A stretch of DNA of 64,000 bases. Origin: Anaerozeibacter sp031551775. GTDB lineage: Bacteria > Bacillota > Clostridia > Christensenellales > Aristaeellaceae. The position numbers and the translations under genes were made by a program. Positions 8,254 through 17,131 of the stretch are shown here, in pieces (position 1 is the stretch's first letter; each line of letters begins with the position of its first letter). The notes under the pieces were generated by a model, which did not search any database, was not told where the DNA came from, and saw only the letters and a list, made by a program, of their open reading frames with translations. Where the stretch lies: assembly GCA_031551775.1 (NCBI GenBank), contig JAVBND010000067.1:5393-69392 (forward strand), read 5' to 3'.

Positions 8254-8778
8254 ATGAAGGCAGCGGAGAAGCTATTTGAAAAATTGGACAAGGTTGCTTT
8301 TGTGCTGGCGGCTGTTTCGGTGGGCGGTATGCTGGGTTGTGTCTTTCTTCAAGTCATAGCCCGGACATTTCAATTGCCCATACCGTGGACGACCGAGTTG
8401 AGCCAGTATTTCTTCCTTTGGTCAACTACGTTCGCCAGCTATGTTGCGGCAAGGCGTGGAAAGCTGATTGGCGTCGAACTGCTTCAAAACAAGATGCCCT
8501 CTCCCATCGCGCGCGCCATGAAGTTTGTCAGCCAAGGCTCGGCCGCTTTCTTCTACGGTCTGGTGATTTACTATTGCGCGGTTCAACTTCCAAACATCAT
8601 GGCTCAGACTACGCCAATCCTCAAATGGTCGATGGGCATGATCTACATCATCATGATGATTGGGCTTTTGCTGCTGAGCTTGTATTTTGCCTATCTGGCC
8701 ATTCTCGGGTTGGCTAAAGGCAAGCCTGAAGCCGTACCGAAAAAAACCGCAGCAGAAATCGCAGAGGAGGTTGAATAA
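8254..8778 (+). CDS. dctQ: TRAP transporter small membrane subunit (DctQ)
   Basis: A 174-residue protein with four predicted membrane helices and the family signature around WTTELSQYFFLWSTTF followed by AARRGKLIGVE. The tail after residue 150 is charged and Ala/Glu-rich. It is the small subunit that pairs with DctM in sodium-driven uptake. The gene starts after AGGGGGG and ends with TAA directly abutting the dctM ATG, which indicates coupled translation. Confidence 0.93.
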   Translation: MKAAEKLFEKLDKVAFVLAAVSVGGMLGCVFLQVIARTFQLPIPWTTELSQYFFLWSTTFASYVAARRGKLIGVELLQNKMPSPIARAMKFVSQGSAAFFYGLVIYYCAVQLPNIMAQTTPILKWSMGMIYIIMMIGLLLLSLYFAYLAILGLAKGKPEAVPKKTAAEIAEEVE

Positions 8779-10074
8779 ATGGCTGGTTGGTTGTTTGGCG
8801 CCTTCGGCGTGCTCCTGTTCATCGGAACCCCCATTGCCGCAAGCCTTGGCCTTGCCGCGGTTGTAACCATCGTGATGAGCGGTATGCGCGTAAATATGGT
8901 GGTTGTCGCGCAGACCATGTTTGCCGGTATGACTTCATATCAACTCATGGCGATTCCGCTGTTCATTCTTTGCGGCAACCTCATGAGTGACGGCGGATTG
9001 AGCAAGAAATTGGTGGACTTTATCAATCTCTTTTTTCGCCGGGTAAAGGGCGGCCTGGCCTATGTGACCATCGTTGGCAGCGCGTTTTTTGCCGCTATTT
9101 CCGGGTCCTCGCCGGCTACCACCGCGGCAATCGGCGGCGTCATGGCCCCCGAAATGCAAAAGGCCGGTTATGAAGAGGATTTCAGCCTGGCGACGGCTGC
9201 CGCGGCCGGCACGCTTGGGCAAATCATTCCGCCGAGCGTTGGCATGGTTTCCTATGCGGTACTCGCCGAAGTGTCGGTCGGCACGCTGTTCCTGACCGGT
9301 TTTGGCCCGGGCATTCTGATGGCCATCTTCATGCTGATCTATGCGCGCTGGCATGTGAAGAAACACGACATCAAGGTCACTGCGGCGAAGCCGACGAAGA
9401 AAGAAGCGCTTGGCATCTTTCTCAAAAGCATTTGGGCGCTGGTGATGCCGATCATCATTCTTGGCGGCATTTACACCGGTCTCTTTACGCCGACCGAGAG
9501 CGGTGCGGTCGCGGCTGTATACGGCCTGGTTTGCGGGAAGTGGATATACAGGACACTCAAATGGAAGGACCTGCCGAGGATTCTCGTCAACACGGCTGTA
9601 GGCGCGGGGACGATCATGCTGATCCTGGGCAGCGTGCAGACCTTCAGCGTTGTGCTGACGCGCGGGCATATTCCACAGATCCTCTCAGAGGCAATGCTCA
9701 GCGTCACGACAAACAAGTACCTGCTGCTCTTCATGTTCAACATACTGCTCCTGATCGCCGGCATGTTCTTAAACGCGGTGTCGGCGATTGCGCTCTTTAC
9801 ACCGATCCTGTTGCCGATCCTGACGAGCGTTGGGGTGGACCCCTATTTGATGGGCATTGTCATGATTGTGAACCTCGGCATCGGCATGATCACGCCACCC
9901 GTCGGGAATTGCTTATTCGTCGCCTGCGGCATGAGCAAGCGGTTGAGCTTTGAACAGATCGCAAAAGCTTGCGTACCATACATCATCGTTCTGTTTGTGG
10001 CCCTGATGCTCATCACGTATATAGAGCCAATCGCGATGGGCCTCATTTGGCTGACCGGCGCGGGCGGCATCTGA
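8779..10074 (+). CDS. dctM: TRAP transporter large membrane subunit (DctM)
   Basis: A 431-residue channel-forming subunit with about 12-13 membrane segments. Family hallmarks are GSSPATTAAIGGVMAPEM, GTLGQIIPPS, GLFTPTESGAVAAVYG and NLGIGMITPPVGNCLF. It moves the substrate across the membrane with Na+. The start follows GAGGAGG inside the end of dctQ, with no intergenic space. No further catabolic gene lies downstream on this strand. Confidence 0.95.
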   Translation: MAGWLFGAFGVLLFIGTPIAASLGLAAVVTIVMSGMRVNMVVVAQTMFAGMTSYQLMAIPLFILCGNLMSDGGLSKKLVDFINLFFRRVKGGLAYVTIVGSAFFAAISGSSPATTAAIGGVMAPEMQKAGYEEDFSLATAAAAGTLGQIIPPSVGMVSYAVLAEVSVGTLFLTGFGPGILMAIFMLIYARWHVKKHDIKVTAAKPTKKEALGIFLKSIWALVMPIIILGGIYTGLFTPTESGAVAAVYGLVCGKWIYRTLKWKDLPRILVNTAVGAGTIMLILGSVQTFSVVLTRGHIPQILSEAMLSVTTNKYLLLFMFNILLLIAGMFLNAVSAIALFTPILLPILTSVGVDPYLMGIVMIVNLGIGMITPPVGNCLFVACGMSKRLSFEQIAKACVPYIIVLFVALMLITYIEPIAMGLIWLTGAGGI

Positions 10075-10086
10075 TCACGCAACTTG

Positions 10087-10245
10087 GGTAAGCAATGATC
10101 CATTCGGCTGCTGGCCGGGTTTTGATTTTTCTCCGGGGCGCGCCCCAAGAAACGCAGGCGCAGCGGTGCCGCGCCGGGTGTTTTAGAGGCGCGCATGAGC
10201 GCAAAACCTCAAACCAGGCAGCAAACGAATCGATCATCGCTTACC
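10087..10245. repeat. Inverted-repeat element, full copy (MITE-like)
   Basis: A 159-base noncoding element has 20-base ends, GGTAAGCAATGATCCATTCG at 10087-10106 and a near-complement at 10226-10245 (18 of 20 matching). The interior just inside the ends is also partly complementary (GCTGC near 10107, GCAGC near 10222), and it contains GGGGCGCGCCCC, so the RNA would fold into a long hairpin. A shortened relative is at 34898-34947. It occupies the gap between the convergent dctM and kdpE genes. No transposase is present. Confidence 0.6.
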
Positions 10246-10280
10246 TAGTACCTTGCGTCATCTAAGACGCAAGGTACTAG
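10245..10280 (-). terminator. Hairpin overlapping the kdpE stop codon
   Basis: Perfect 15-base arms, CTAGTACCTTGCGTC (10245-10259) and its complement (10266-10280), enclose a 6-base loop. The kdpE stop codon at 10277-10279 lies within the stem. No strong T tract follows on either strand, so termination is likely but not certain. Confidence 0.55.
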
Positions 10281-10969
10281 AAATCCACGAACCGGTACCC
10301 CACGCCGATCTCGGTGACGATGTGTTCCGGATGGGCGGTGTCCCTTTCGATCTTGCGCCGAAGGTTGGCCATAAACACCCTGAGCGTCTTGGTGTCGCCC
10401 AGGCTTTCATACCCCCAGAGCTGCTTCATGATGTAGTTGTGGGTGAGCACCTTGCCCTGGTTGGCGATCAGAAACAGCAAAAGCTTGTATTCCATCGGCG
10501 TCAAATGGATCTCCCGCTCGCCGATGCTCACAAGCCGCTTGGCCACATCCACGCACAAATCGCCGTGGCAAAACCGCGCCTCCTGTGGCTCCTTCGCGTC
10601 GGCGTTCTTGCGCTTCGCGGCGCGCATCCTGGCCAGCAGTTCGCCCATATGGAACGGTTTGGTGACGTAGTCGTCCGCGCCTTGGTCGAGCGCCTCAATC
10701 TTATCCCGCTCCTGCCCGCGCGCGGACACCACCAGAATTGGGACTTGGGATACGGCGCGAATGGCCTCGATCACGGTCAGGCCATCGCGGTCCGGCAAGC
10801 CAAGATCCAGCAGGATGATATCCGCCGACCCCGACGAGAACAGAAACATCCCTTCGTCCGCGCTCTTGGCGACGACGACATGGTATCCCTCCTTCTCCAG
10901 CGACATCGCCAGAAACCGGGAAATGTACGGATCGTCCTCAACGATCAGCACGCGTATGTCTTGTTCCAT
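10277..10969 (-). CDS. kdpE: KdpE-like response regulator
   Basis: A 230-residue OmpR/PhoB-class response regulator. The receiver domain spans residues 1-120, with acidic pocket EDD at 11-13, phospho-acceptor Asp55 (LLDLGLPD), the T/S position in VVSARG and Lys in DYVTKPF. The winged-helix DNA-binding domain (about 130-228) contains the MEYKLLLFLIANQGKVLTHN and GYRFV elements. The start at 10969 is seven bases after the kdpD stop. With no kdpFABC nearby, its targets are probably the upstream trkH/trkA genes. Confidence 0.9.
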   Translation of the reverse strand: MEQDIRVLIVEDDPYISRFLAMSLEKEGYHVVVAKSADEGMFLFSSGSADIILLDLGLPDRDGLTVIEAIRAVSQVPILVVSARGQERDKIEALDQGADDYVTKPFHMGELLARMRAAKRKNADAKEPQEARFCHGDLCVDVAKRLVSIGEREIHLTPMEYKLLLFLIANQGKVLTHNYIMKQLWGYESLGDTKTLRVFMANLRRKIERDTAHPEHIVTEIGVGYRFVDF

Positions 10970-10976
10970 ACCGTCC

Positions 10977-12386
10977 CTACCCTTCCAGTGGCAGCGTAAA
11001 AGTAAATTTCGCGCCGCGCGGTTGGTTGTCCTCCACCATGAGCTTTCCCTTGTGCGCCTCGACGATGGCCATGCAGATCGGCAGACCCAGCCCGATGCCG
11101 CGCCGCGAGTCTGTGGACGCGCCCTTCGTGGTGAAATAGGCATCGAAGATGTGCTTCTTGGTTTCATCCGGGATATTTTCACCCGTATTGGCAACCGTAA
11201 AGGCCGCGTGGCCGTCCCGAATGCCCACCGTCAGCTGGATCTCGTCGCCAGGCCGGGTGTGCTTGATGGCGTTGTCAAACAGGTTGATGAGAACCTGCGC
11301 GATCAGCTTGCCGTCAACCCGTAGCGCCACCACCTCGTCGGGATACGTAACGCGCAGTACCCGCCCGCCCCATAGCCGCTCCATGCGTTTGACCGCTTCG
11401 CCCACCAAGTCGTCGATGACCTCATAGTCCATGTGGATGTCGAGCCTCGATTCGCTGATGCGGGTCATGTTGAGCACATTGTCCACCAAGTTCGTCAACC
11501 ACACCGTCTCATCGCTGATGTCCGAGGCCAGCTTGCGTTTCTCCTCGGCGGACAGATAATCGAACTGGTCGGCCAAAAGCGTGCTCGCGCCGTTGAGCGA
11601 GGTCAAGGGCGTGCGGATGTCGTGCGCTATGGCCCTGAGGAATGTTCCGCGGCTTTTTTCGCGCTCCATGGCGACGCGGATCTTCTCCCGCTCATTGTAC
11701 AGATCGTCGCGGTCGAGCGCGATCCCGATTTGCGCCGCCAGCGTGCGAAAGAACAGATCGTACTTGGTGCGCGTCTGGGCGTTTGAACATTCCACCCGCA
11801 ACGCGCCCAGAGCGCGCGCGGAGGTGCGAATTGGATATCGCGCCACCAGATCGCCCGTCTCGGCGCACGCGCCGTACACCCCCTCGTCGCCATTGATGTG
11901 CACGGCAGCCGGGCAGCCGCAGTGGTCCTGTACATACCCAATGCCGTTCATGATGATGCTGCGCCTGCCCGCCACCTGCAAAAAACCGCTCGAAACCTCG
12001 TGCAGCATACGCGCCGCCACTTCGTTCTGCGCCGCCACCTGCATCTGGTGCGCAAGCCTCGACATCATCGCGCTGCCTACCAGGCCGGTCAGCAGGAAAA
12101 ATATCACCAGGATGACATCACTGCCGCTGATCATCATCAGCGACATCATGGGCCTGGTGAAAAAGTAATTGAAAGACAGCGCGTTGAGCACGGCGGACAG
12201 CGCGCCAAACACATACCGCCGGGTAAGCACCGAGGAGAGCAGGACGCACAGCAAGTACAGCATGATCACGCTGTCGTTGTCGATCCCGGCTCGACTGCCG
12301 GCCAAGGCCAACAGCGTCGCCACCGCCACCAGCGTAAGCACGATCACGCACGACCTGACCGCCTCGCTACGGCGAATGGGCCGCAT
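10977..12386 (-). CDS. KdpD-like sensor histidine kinase lacking the N-terminal KdpD/Usp module
   Basis: A 469-residue sensor kinase. Four closely spaced membrane helices (about residues 15-110, DUF4118 type) are followed by a GAF-like region (about 130-235), the dimerization/phosphoacceptor helix with His in AIAHDIRTPLTS, and an ATPase domain with N-box (LINLFDNAIKH), NTGENIP and GIGLGLPIC. E. coli KdpD is about 890 residues; the missing N-terminal half is the K+/Usp sensing module. It lies between trkA and kdpE in one operon and probably responds to K+ or turgor. Confidence 0.88.
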   Translation of the reverse strand: MRPIRRSEAVRSCVIVLTLVAVATLLALAGSRAGIDNDSVIMLYLLCVLLSSVLTRRYVFGALSAVLNALSFNYFFTRPMMSLMMISGSDVILVIFFLLTGLVGSAMMSRLAHQMQVAAQNEVAARMLHEVSSGFLQVAGRRSIIMNGIGYVQDHCGCPAAVHINGDEGVYGACAETGDLVARYPIRTSARALGALRVECSNAQTRTKYDLFFRTLAAQIGIALDRDDLYNEREKIRVAMEREKSRGTFLRAIAHDIRTPLTSLNGASTLLADQFDYLSAEEKRKLASDISDETVWLTNLVDNVLNMTRISESRLDIHMDYEVIDDLVGEAVKRMERLWGGRVLRVTYPDEVVALRVDGKLIAQVLINLFDNAIKHTRPGDEIQLTVGIRDGHAAFTVANTGENIPDETKKHIFDAYFTTKGASTDSRRGIGLGLPICMAIVEAHKGKLMVEDNQPRGAKFTFTLPLEG

Positions 12387-12397
12387 GGTATCCCTCC

Positions 12398-13051
12398 CTA
12401 CGCGCGCGCCGCTATGCGCGTCATGTCATTCAATTGCCCCGCGAGCACCAAGTGCTCCTGCGCGCCAAACACGTGATCCGGTTTGAGCACCGGAATCAGC
12501 TTTTTATCGCTGTTCTTATAGCCCAGAATGTTTACGTGGTATCTGGAACGGATCTCCAGCCCCCTGATCGAATGACCGACCCAGTCGCGCGGAACGCCCA
12601 TCTCCATGATCGCATAGTCATCCGACAACTCGATATAATCGAACAGGTTTTTTACACTATACCGCATTGCGAGCCGTTGCGCAATCTGTTTTTCCGCGTG
12701 GATCACCTCATCCGCACCAATTTTTTCCAGAAACTTGCCCTGTTTCTCGCGATCGGTCTTGGCCACTACGCAGTTTGCCCCGAGGTCTTTGAGCATGGAG
12801 GTAATTTCCAGCGACGATTGGAAATCGCCGCTTACGCATACGAAGCACACGTCGAAATTGGTCACGCCCAGTTCCCTGAGCACGTCCTCGTCCTGACAGT
12901 CCGCTACCTGCGCGGTGGTCACAAACTGCGCGATGTGTTGAACCTTGTCCTCGTCCTTGTCCACCACCATGACCTCGTTGCCCAGTTCCGCCAGCTTCAT
13001 ACTGAGGTGTCTGCCAAATCGGCCGACGCCGATCACCAACATGGATTTCAT
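12398..13051 (-). CDS. trkA: TrkA/KtrA-type K+ uptake regulatory subunit
   Basis: A 217-residue cytosolic RCK protein. The Rossmann-type TrkA-N domain opens with MLVIGVGRFGRHLS (nucleotide-binding GxGxxG) and has VVDKDEDKVQ at the end of strand 2; the TrkA-C domain occupies about residues 140-217. It gates the TrkH channel in response to nucleotides. The start at 13051 follows GGGAGGGG; the longer frame upstream lacks a site. It is located 16 bases after trkH and 11 bases before the kdpD-like gene. Confidence 0.92.
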   Translation of the reverse strand: MKSMLVIGVGRFGRHLSMKLAELGNEVMVVDKDEDKVQHIAQFVTTAQVADCQDEDVLRELGVTNFDVCFVCVSGDFQSSLEITSMLKDLGANCVVAKTDREKQGKFLEKIGADEVIHAEKQIAQRLAMRYSVKNLFDYIELSDDYAIMEMGVPRDWVGHSIRGLEIRSRYHVNILGYKNSDKKLIPVLKPDHVFGAQEHLVLAGQLNDMTRIAARA

Positions 13052-13067
13052 ATCTTTCCCCTCCCAA

Positions 13068-14405
13068 TCAAACGATGATCTTCTCCTCAACGTTCAAGAT
13101 TCTGGTCTTGATGCGCCGATCGGTCATCGCCATCAGAACCGACAGGCTGCCCACGCGGCCGATATACATCATCACGATGACCGCCGCTTTTGATGGCGCC
13201 GTTAAATTCGGCGTAATGCCCTTGCTCAATCCGACGGTGCCGATCGCGGACAGCGCCTCAAACAGCGCGTCCGCCGCGCCAATCCCCTGAACCGTGATGA
13301 CCATCGTGCCCAGCAGCGCCACCAGAACGTACAGCATGGCGCTGTTGAAGGCAAGCCGCACCGCGCGCTCTTCCACCTTGCGGCGAAACACATTGATCGA
13401 ATCTCGGCTGCGCAGGTAGGCGGCCATGGAGAATACCATTACAAAGAACACGGTGGTCTTGATCCCGCCGCCGGTGGAACCGGGCGACGCGCCCACAAAC
13501 ATCAGAAACATCGTCAGGATCGACCCGCTTTCGCTGAGTTTCCCCATCTCTACGGTGTTGAATCCCGCGGTCCTGGGGGTCACCGATTGAAACAGCGCCG
13601 CCAATGTCCGTTCGCGCACCGTCATCCCCGCGAACGCCGCATTGCTTTCCGTGAAGTAGAACGCAACGGCTCCGCCAAGGATCAACACCGTCGTGACCGA
13701 CAACACGATCTTGGTGTGCAGCGCATACTTTTGCACGTGGTGGCGGTGGGTCAGCACGTCGTCCCATACGATAAACCCAAGACCGCCGACTACGATCAGC
13801 GCCATGACGGTCACATTCACCGTCGTGTCGCCCGCATAATGGGTCAGCGAACCGAAGGGTTCAATCCGCCCCAAGATGTCAAAACCGGCGTTGCAAAACG
13901 CCGACACCGAGTGAAACACGCCGCACCACAGGCTTTCCCACAGGCCCATATCCTGCGCGAAGCGGACCGTCAACGCGATCGCACCGAGCAATTCAATCAG
14001 CAGCGTACCAAACACCGCCTTGCGCACCAAGCGCACAATGCCGCCGATCTTCATCGCGCCGATGGACTCCTTCATCAGGAATCGCTCGCGCAGTCCGATC
14101 CGCTTGCCAAGCGCCATGGACATCAGCACGCCCATCGTCACAAATCCCAGGCCGCCCACCTGGATCAGGCACAGGATCACAATCTGCCCAAACAAGCTGA
14201 ACTGCGTATATGTGTCGTACAAAACCAAGCCGGTGACACATGTGGCGGACGCAGCCGAGAACAGCGCGTCCACAAACGGGATCGCGCGCCCGTCGCGGCT
14301 CGCGGCGGGCAGCATCAATACCGCGGCCCCCAGAAGAATCACCAGCGCAAACCCGATGGACAAAATTTGCAGCGGCGTGAATTTGAATCTAAGCACCTTG
14401 ATCAT
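13068..14405 (-). CDS. trkH: TrkH/KtrB-type potassium channel subunit
   Basis: A 445-residue membrane protein with the fourfold M1-P-M2 arrangement. Selectivity-filter segments are visible in each repeat: SATCVTGL, SAFCNAGF, TPRTAGFN and AIGTVGLS, plus the GASPGSTGGGIKTT gate-loop region. It imports K+ with TrkA. It overlaps the end of the preceding gene by 17 bases, so translation is probably coupled. Confidence 0.95.
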   Translation of the reverse strand: MIKVLRFKFTPLQILSIGFALVILLGAAVLMLPAASRDGRAIPFVDALFSAASATCVTGLVLYDTYTQFSLFGQIVILCLIQVGGLGFVTMGVLMSMALGKRIGLRERFLMKESIGAMKIGGIVRLVRKAVFGTLLIELLGAIALTVRFAQDMGLWESLWCGVFHSVSAFCNAGFDILGRIEPFGSLTHYAGDTTVNVTVMALIVVGGLGFIVWDDVLTHRHHVQKYALHTKIVLSVTTVLILGGAVAFYFTESNAAFAGMTVRERTLAALFQSVTPRTAGFNTVEMGKLSESGSILTMFLMFVGASPGSTGGGIKTTVFFVMVFSMAAYLRSRDSINVFRRKVEERAVRLAFNSAMLYVLVALLGTMVITVQGIGAADALFEALSAIGTVGLSKGITPNLTAPSKAAVIVMMYIGRVGSLSVLMAMTDRRIKTRILNVEEKIIV

Positions 14406-14853
14406 CGCTGTACAATTCCTTTAAGCTAAGTTTGAGCATCTCCAACGCTTCACCCATGCCGCTCGCCACACAATCGACGCCGTAATCGCGGTAGATAAAG
14501 CGATACTGCGCTTGGTTGCACAGGGCGATCATGCGCGCGGGATACGACTTGCATGCTTGCGCGCACAGCAAGATATTGTCCGCGTCCCTTCCTGACGCCG
14601 CAAAAACCACCGTACAATTCAAGCCCTCGGGCGGCACGGGTTCGCCGGTATAGCGCAGGTATGTCCGGTACGGTTGAAGCGCGTCCTCGACCTCCAAACG
14701 GCGCTGCGCATCCACAAAGACCAGCACGCCCTTCACGCAACCGCGCGGCGCATCAAACCCGCCCGATTCCAAAAAACGATCCAGCCTGCCCATCAGCACA
14801 TACCCGAGCAGGACCAGGCAGACAACTGACAACGCAAGAACAATCATCTTCAT
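14389..14853 (-). CDS. Membrane-anchored degenerate TrkA-N-like protein
   Basis: A 154-residue protein with one N-terminal membrane helix (residues 3-22) and a cytosolic alpha/beta domain. The order LVFVDAQRRLEVEDAL, CTVVFAASGRDADN, MIALCNQAQYRFIYRDYGVD recalls a TrkA-N Rossmann fold, but the GxGxxG loop is not present. It is first in the trkH-trkA-kdpDE operon, so it may be an extra regulatory subunit of the K+ channel. A second in-frame ATG two codons later has equally good ribosome binding site spacing. Function inferred from context. Confidence 0.65.
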   Translation of the reverse strand: MKMIVLALSVVCLVLLGYVLMGRLDRFLESGGFDAPRGCVKGVLVFVDAQRRLEVEDALQPYRTYLRYTGEPVPPEGLNCTVVFAASGRDADNILLCAQACKSYPARMIALCNQAQYRFIYRDYGVDCVASGMGEALEMLKLSLKELYSDDQGA

Positions 14854-15027
14854 TCCTTCTCCCGCTTTTATTGTACAGCGGATCAGGAAAATGCGCCGCT
14901 ATTGTTCGCGCGCTCGTGCTAAGAAAAGATAAACGCGCCGATGCCGCCCGCAAGACAGGAGCGGGGCACGCGCGCGGCAGTCGCCATTCTCGCGGCGGGG
15001 CGGGCCCCTGCGCTGTTGCGCACACGC

Positions 15028-15064
15028 AAAAAGAGAAGGTGGCCGCTTGCGCAGTCACCCTCTC
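15028..15064 (-). terminator. Terminator downstream of the solute-binding protein gene
   Basis: Arms 15033-15043 and 15054-15064 pair with 9 of 11 bases around a 10-base loop, followed on the minus strand by TTTTT (15032-15028). It ends the giant surface protein/solute-binding protein transcript. The rest of 14854-15175 holds only the promoter side of the K+ operon and no further gene that I can support. Confidence 0.7.
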
Positions 15065-15175
15065 GTCATTTTTTGAGAAGAAGCATTGCCCGTTGATCCG
15101 GTCGGTGCAGGGGCATCCATCAGCAGGCGGCGCACGCCGTCGCGCCGTGCCCTGATCGAATCAAAAAGCGCTTTC

Positions 15176-17089
15176 CTATTCGATGATCTCGATCCAACCG
15201 TCATCCATGGTTTCCAATCCCTGTTCGGATTGGGCGCCCGCCTCGTTGAGTTCATCCGTCTTCGGCTCGCCGAGATAGGCATAGAGCAAGGCGCTTGCAA
15301 AGCTCCAGTTGGCGTTGGGTCGGTAGTCAATCAGGTCGGGCCGAAAGAAGTCGAAATACACGTTGGAATACAGCGGCACCATCGGGAGGACCTCCACGAA
15401 GCGCTTCTGAAACTCAAACCACTTTTCCGAGTAGCCTTCCTCGTCTTCGGCCGCTGTTCTGCGCATCTCATCGGCAAGCTGCATCAGTTCCTCGTCCATG
15501 ATGCCGGTGGTATTGAACACGCCCTGATACACGGGATCGGTGCTGAACGTGTAGTAGGGGTCAAACACCAGGTTGAAGTTGGTGGCGGTGAAGAACATAT
15601 CGTATGTGCGCTCACTGTGCCGGTAATAGTGCTTCAGCAGTTCGGAATAGGGCATTCGGGTGACGCTCAGCTCGAAGCCCGCACGCGCCATGGGCGGCGC
15701 GATCAACTCCTCGAGCAGGTTGCCCGCTTCGGAATTGTCCGGGATCGCCAGGCTGACGGCGAGCTTCTCAAGCGTCCCGTCGCCCGCCTTTCGGAAGCGC
15801 ACGCCGCCCAGCTCATCGTCATAGGGCGCGCCGTCTTCACGAAGTGTCCAGCCGTCCTGTTCGAGCAGGCCAATGGCGGCGTTGGGGTTCAGGGCATACC
15901 GCGCCAGTTGCAGTACGTCGTCACCCATGGCGTCAGCCATCCACTGGCCATAGCCGTAAAACCCGTAGCTCACCAAGCCAAACCCCTTGAGAAACCGATC
16001 GGTCAGCGCCTCCTCATCCACGCACATCGCGACGGCCTTGCGCACATTCAGGGACTGGGCAGGCCCGCGCTCGCACGCAAAGCTGAGATAGCTCAGTCCG
16101 GCACGCATGTAGTTGCTTGCTGACAGCAAACCGTTTCTCGATTCTTCCAATCCTTGATTGATCCGGTCGCCGCTTGAGACCTTGTTCACCAGATCCAGTT
16201 CGCCCGACAGCAGTTGATCGATGGCGTCGCCCTGATTGACGGTTTGGATCGTCAGATATTGGATGCTGGGCTTTTGTCCCTCATAGTTGCCGGGGTAATT
16301 GGGATTCATGTGCAGCGTGGCAACATGCGATTCGCGGTCGTAGCCATCGAGCACATAGGGGCCGCTCGTCAGCTTTGGGTAGTACCGGTAGCCGTTATCC
16401 GGGTCGAGCACGCTTTTTTTAAGCATCTCCTCGCCGAACGGACCGGTGATGTACGCGCCGTCGCCGTCGTCCTGGATGTCGCAGCCAGGCGCGATCTCCG
16501 CGATGGGATAGGGTTGGACGTTGGCCAGCGTCAGCTCGTAATAGTAGGGCAGAAAATCGCCGGAGACCGTGATGCTGAACTGGCGCTCGGACAGCAGCCT
16601 GACGCCGGAAAAGCACGCCTTCTCATCGCCTTGGCGAACACCGCTCACATACTCCTCAAAACCCACCAGATGCGCCATCGCGCCCGGCACAGAGCCAAGA
16701 TCGGTCATCCTGGGATCTGCCAACAGCAATGCCGAGAACGCGTAGTCCTTCGCGGTGAGCGCGCTGCCGTCCGAGTATGCCAAGGCGTCGTTGAGCGTGA
16801 ACAGGTACGTGCGGTTTCCCTGCTCGTCATCGCTCAGTTGGATGTCTCTGAGTACGCTCATGTCCAGCGCAAAATTACCCACGCCGTTGAACGCCACGGT
16901 CGATTGGCCGTGGATCAGCGCGCGCACGTCCATGTCGGCGGCGTTATTGCCCCACATGTCGGTGAAGAAATCGCCGCTAAGCTGGCCCAGCACTCCGATG
17001 TTCAGCGCATCCATGGCGCGCTCCGCCCGCGCGGTAAACCCCACACAGAGCATACCCAGACACAGCGCCATTGCGATCAGCTTCCTCAT
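15176..17089 (-). CDS. Oligopeptide-type ABC transporter solute-binding protein (orphan)
   Basis: A 637-residue family 5 (OppA/DppA-like) extracellular binding protein. A signal peptide covers residues 1-22 (cleavage after ARA) with no lipobox cysteine in the normal position. The body shows the family elements (ALAYSDGSALTAKDYAFS, SGPYVLDGYDRES, NVRKAVAMCVDEEAL). Known relatives bind peptides, nickel or sugars. No permease or ATPase gene adjoins it. It follows the giant surface protein gene by 42 bases and should share its transcript, so it may serve signalling or surface capture rather than classic uptake. AGAGAGGGG precedes the ATG. Confidence 0.85.
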   Translation of the reverse strand: MRKLIAMALCLGMLCVGFTARAERAMDALNIGVLGQLSGDFFTDMWGNNAADMDVRALIHGQSTVAFNGVGNFALDMSVLRDIQLSDDEQGNRTYLFTLNDALAYSDGSALTAKDYAFSALLLADPRMTDLGSVPGAMAHLVGFEEYVSGVRQGDEKACFSGVRLLSERQFSITVSGDFLPYYYELTLANVQPYPIAEIAPGCDIQDDGDGAYITGPFGEEMLKKSVLDPDNGYRYYPKLTSGPYVLDGYDRESHVATLHMNPNYPGNYEGQKPSIQYLTIQTVNQGDAIDQLLSGELDLVNKVSSGDRINQGLEESRNGLLSASNYMRAGLSYLSFACERGPAQSLNVRKAVAMCVDEEALTDRFLKGFGLVSYGFYGYGQWMADAMGDDVLQLARYALNPNAAIGLLEQDGWTLREDGAPYDDELGGVRFRKAGDGTLEKLAVSLAIPDNSEAGNLLEELIAPPMARAGFELSVTRMPYSELLKHYYRHSERTYDMFFTATNFNLVFDPYYTFSTDPVYQGVFNTTGIMDEELMQLADEMRRTAAEDEEGYSEKWFEFQKRFVEVLPMVPLYSNVYFDFFRPDLIDYRPNANWSFASALLYAYLGEPKTDELNEAGAQSEQGLETMDDGWIEIIE

Positions 17090-17131
17090 GATGTCCCCTC
17101 TCTCTCACGCTTAAAACTTAGCAGGAACGCA

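Noticed and set aside
14854..15027. c-di-AMP or K+ riboswitch before the K+ operon
   Set aside because: The leader before the first ATG appears short and I could not find a conserved aptamer pattern.
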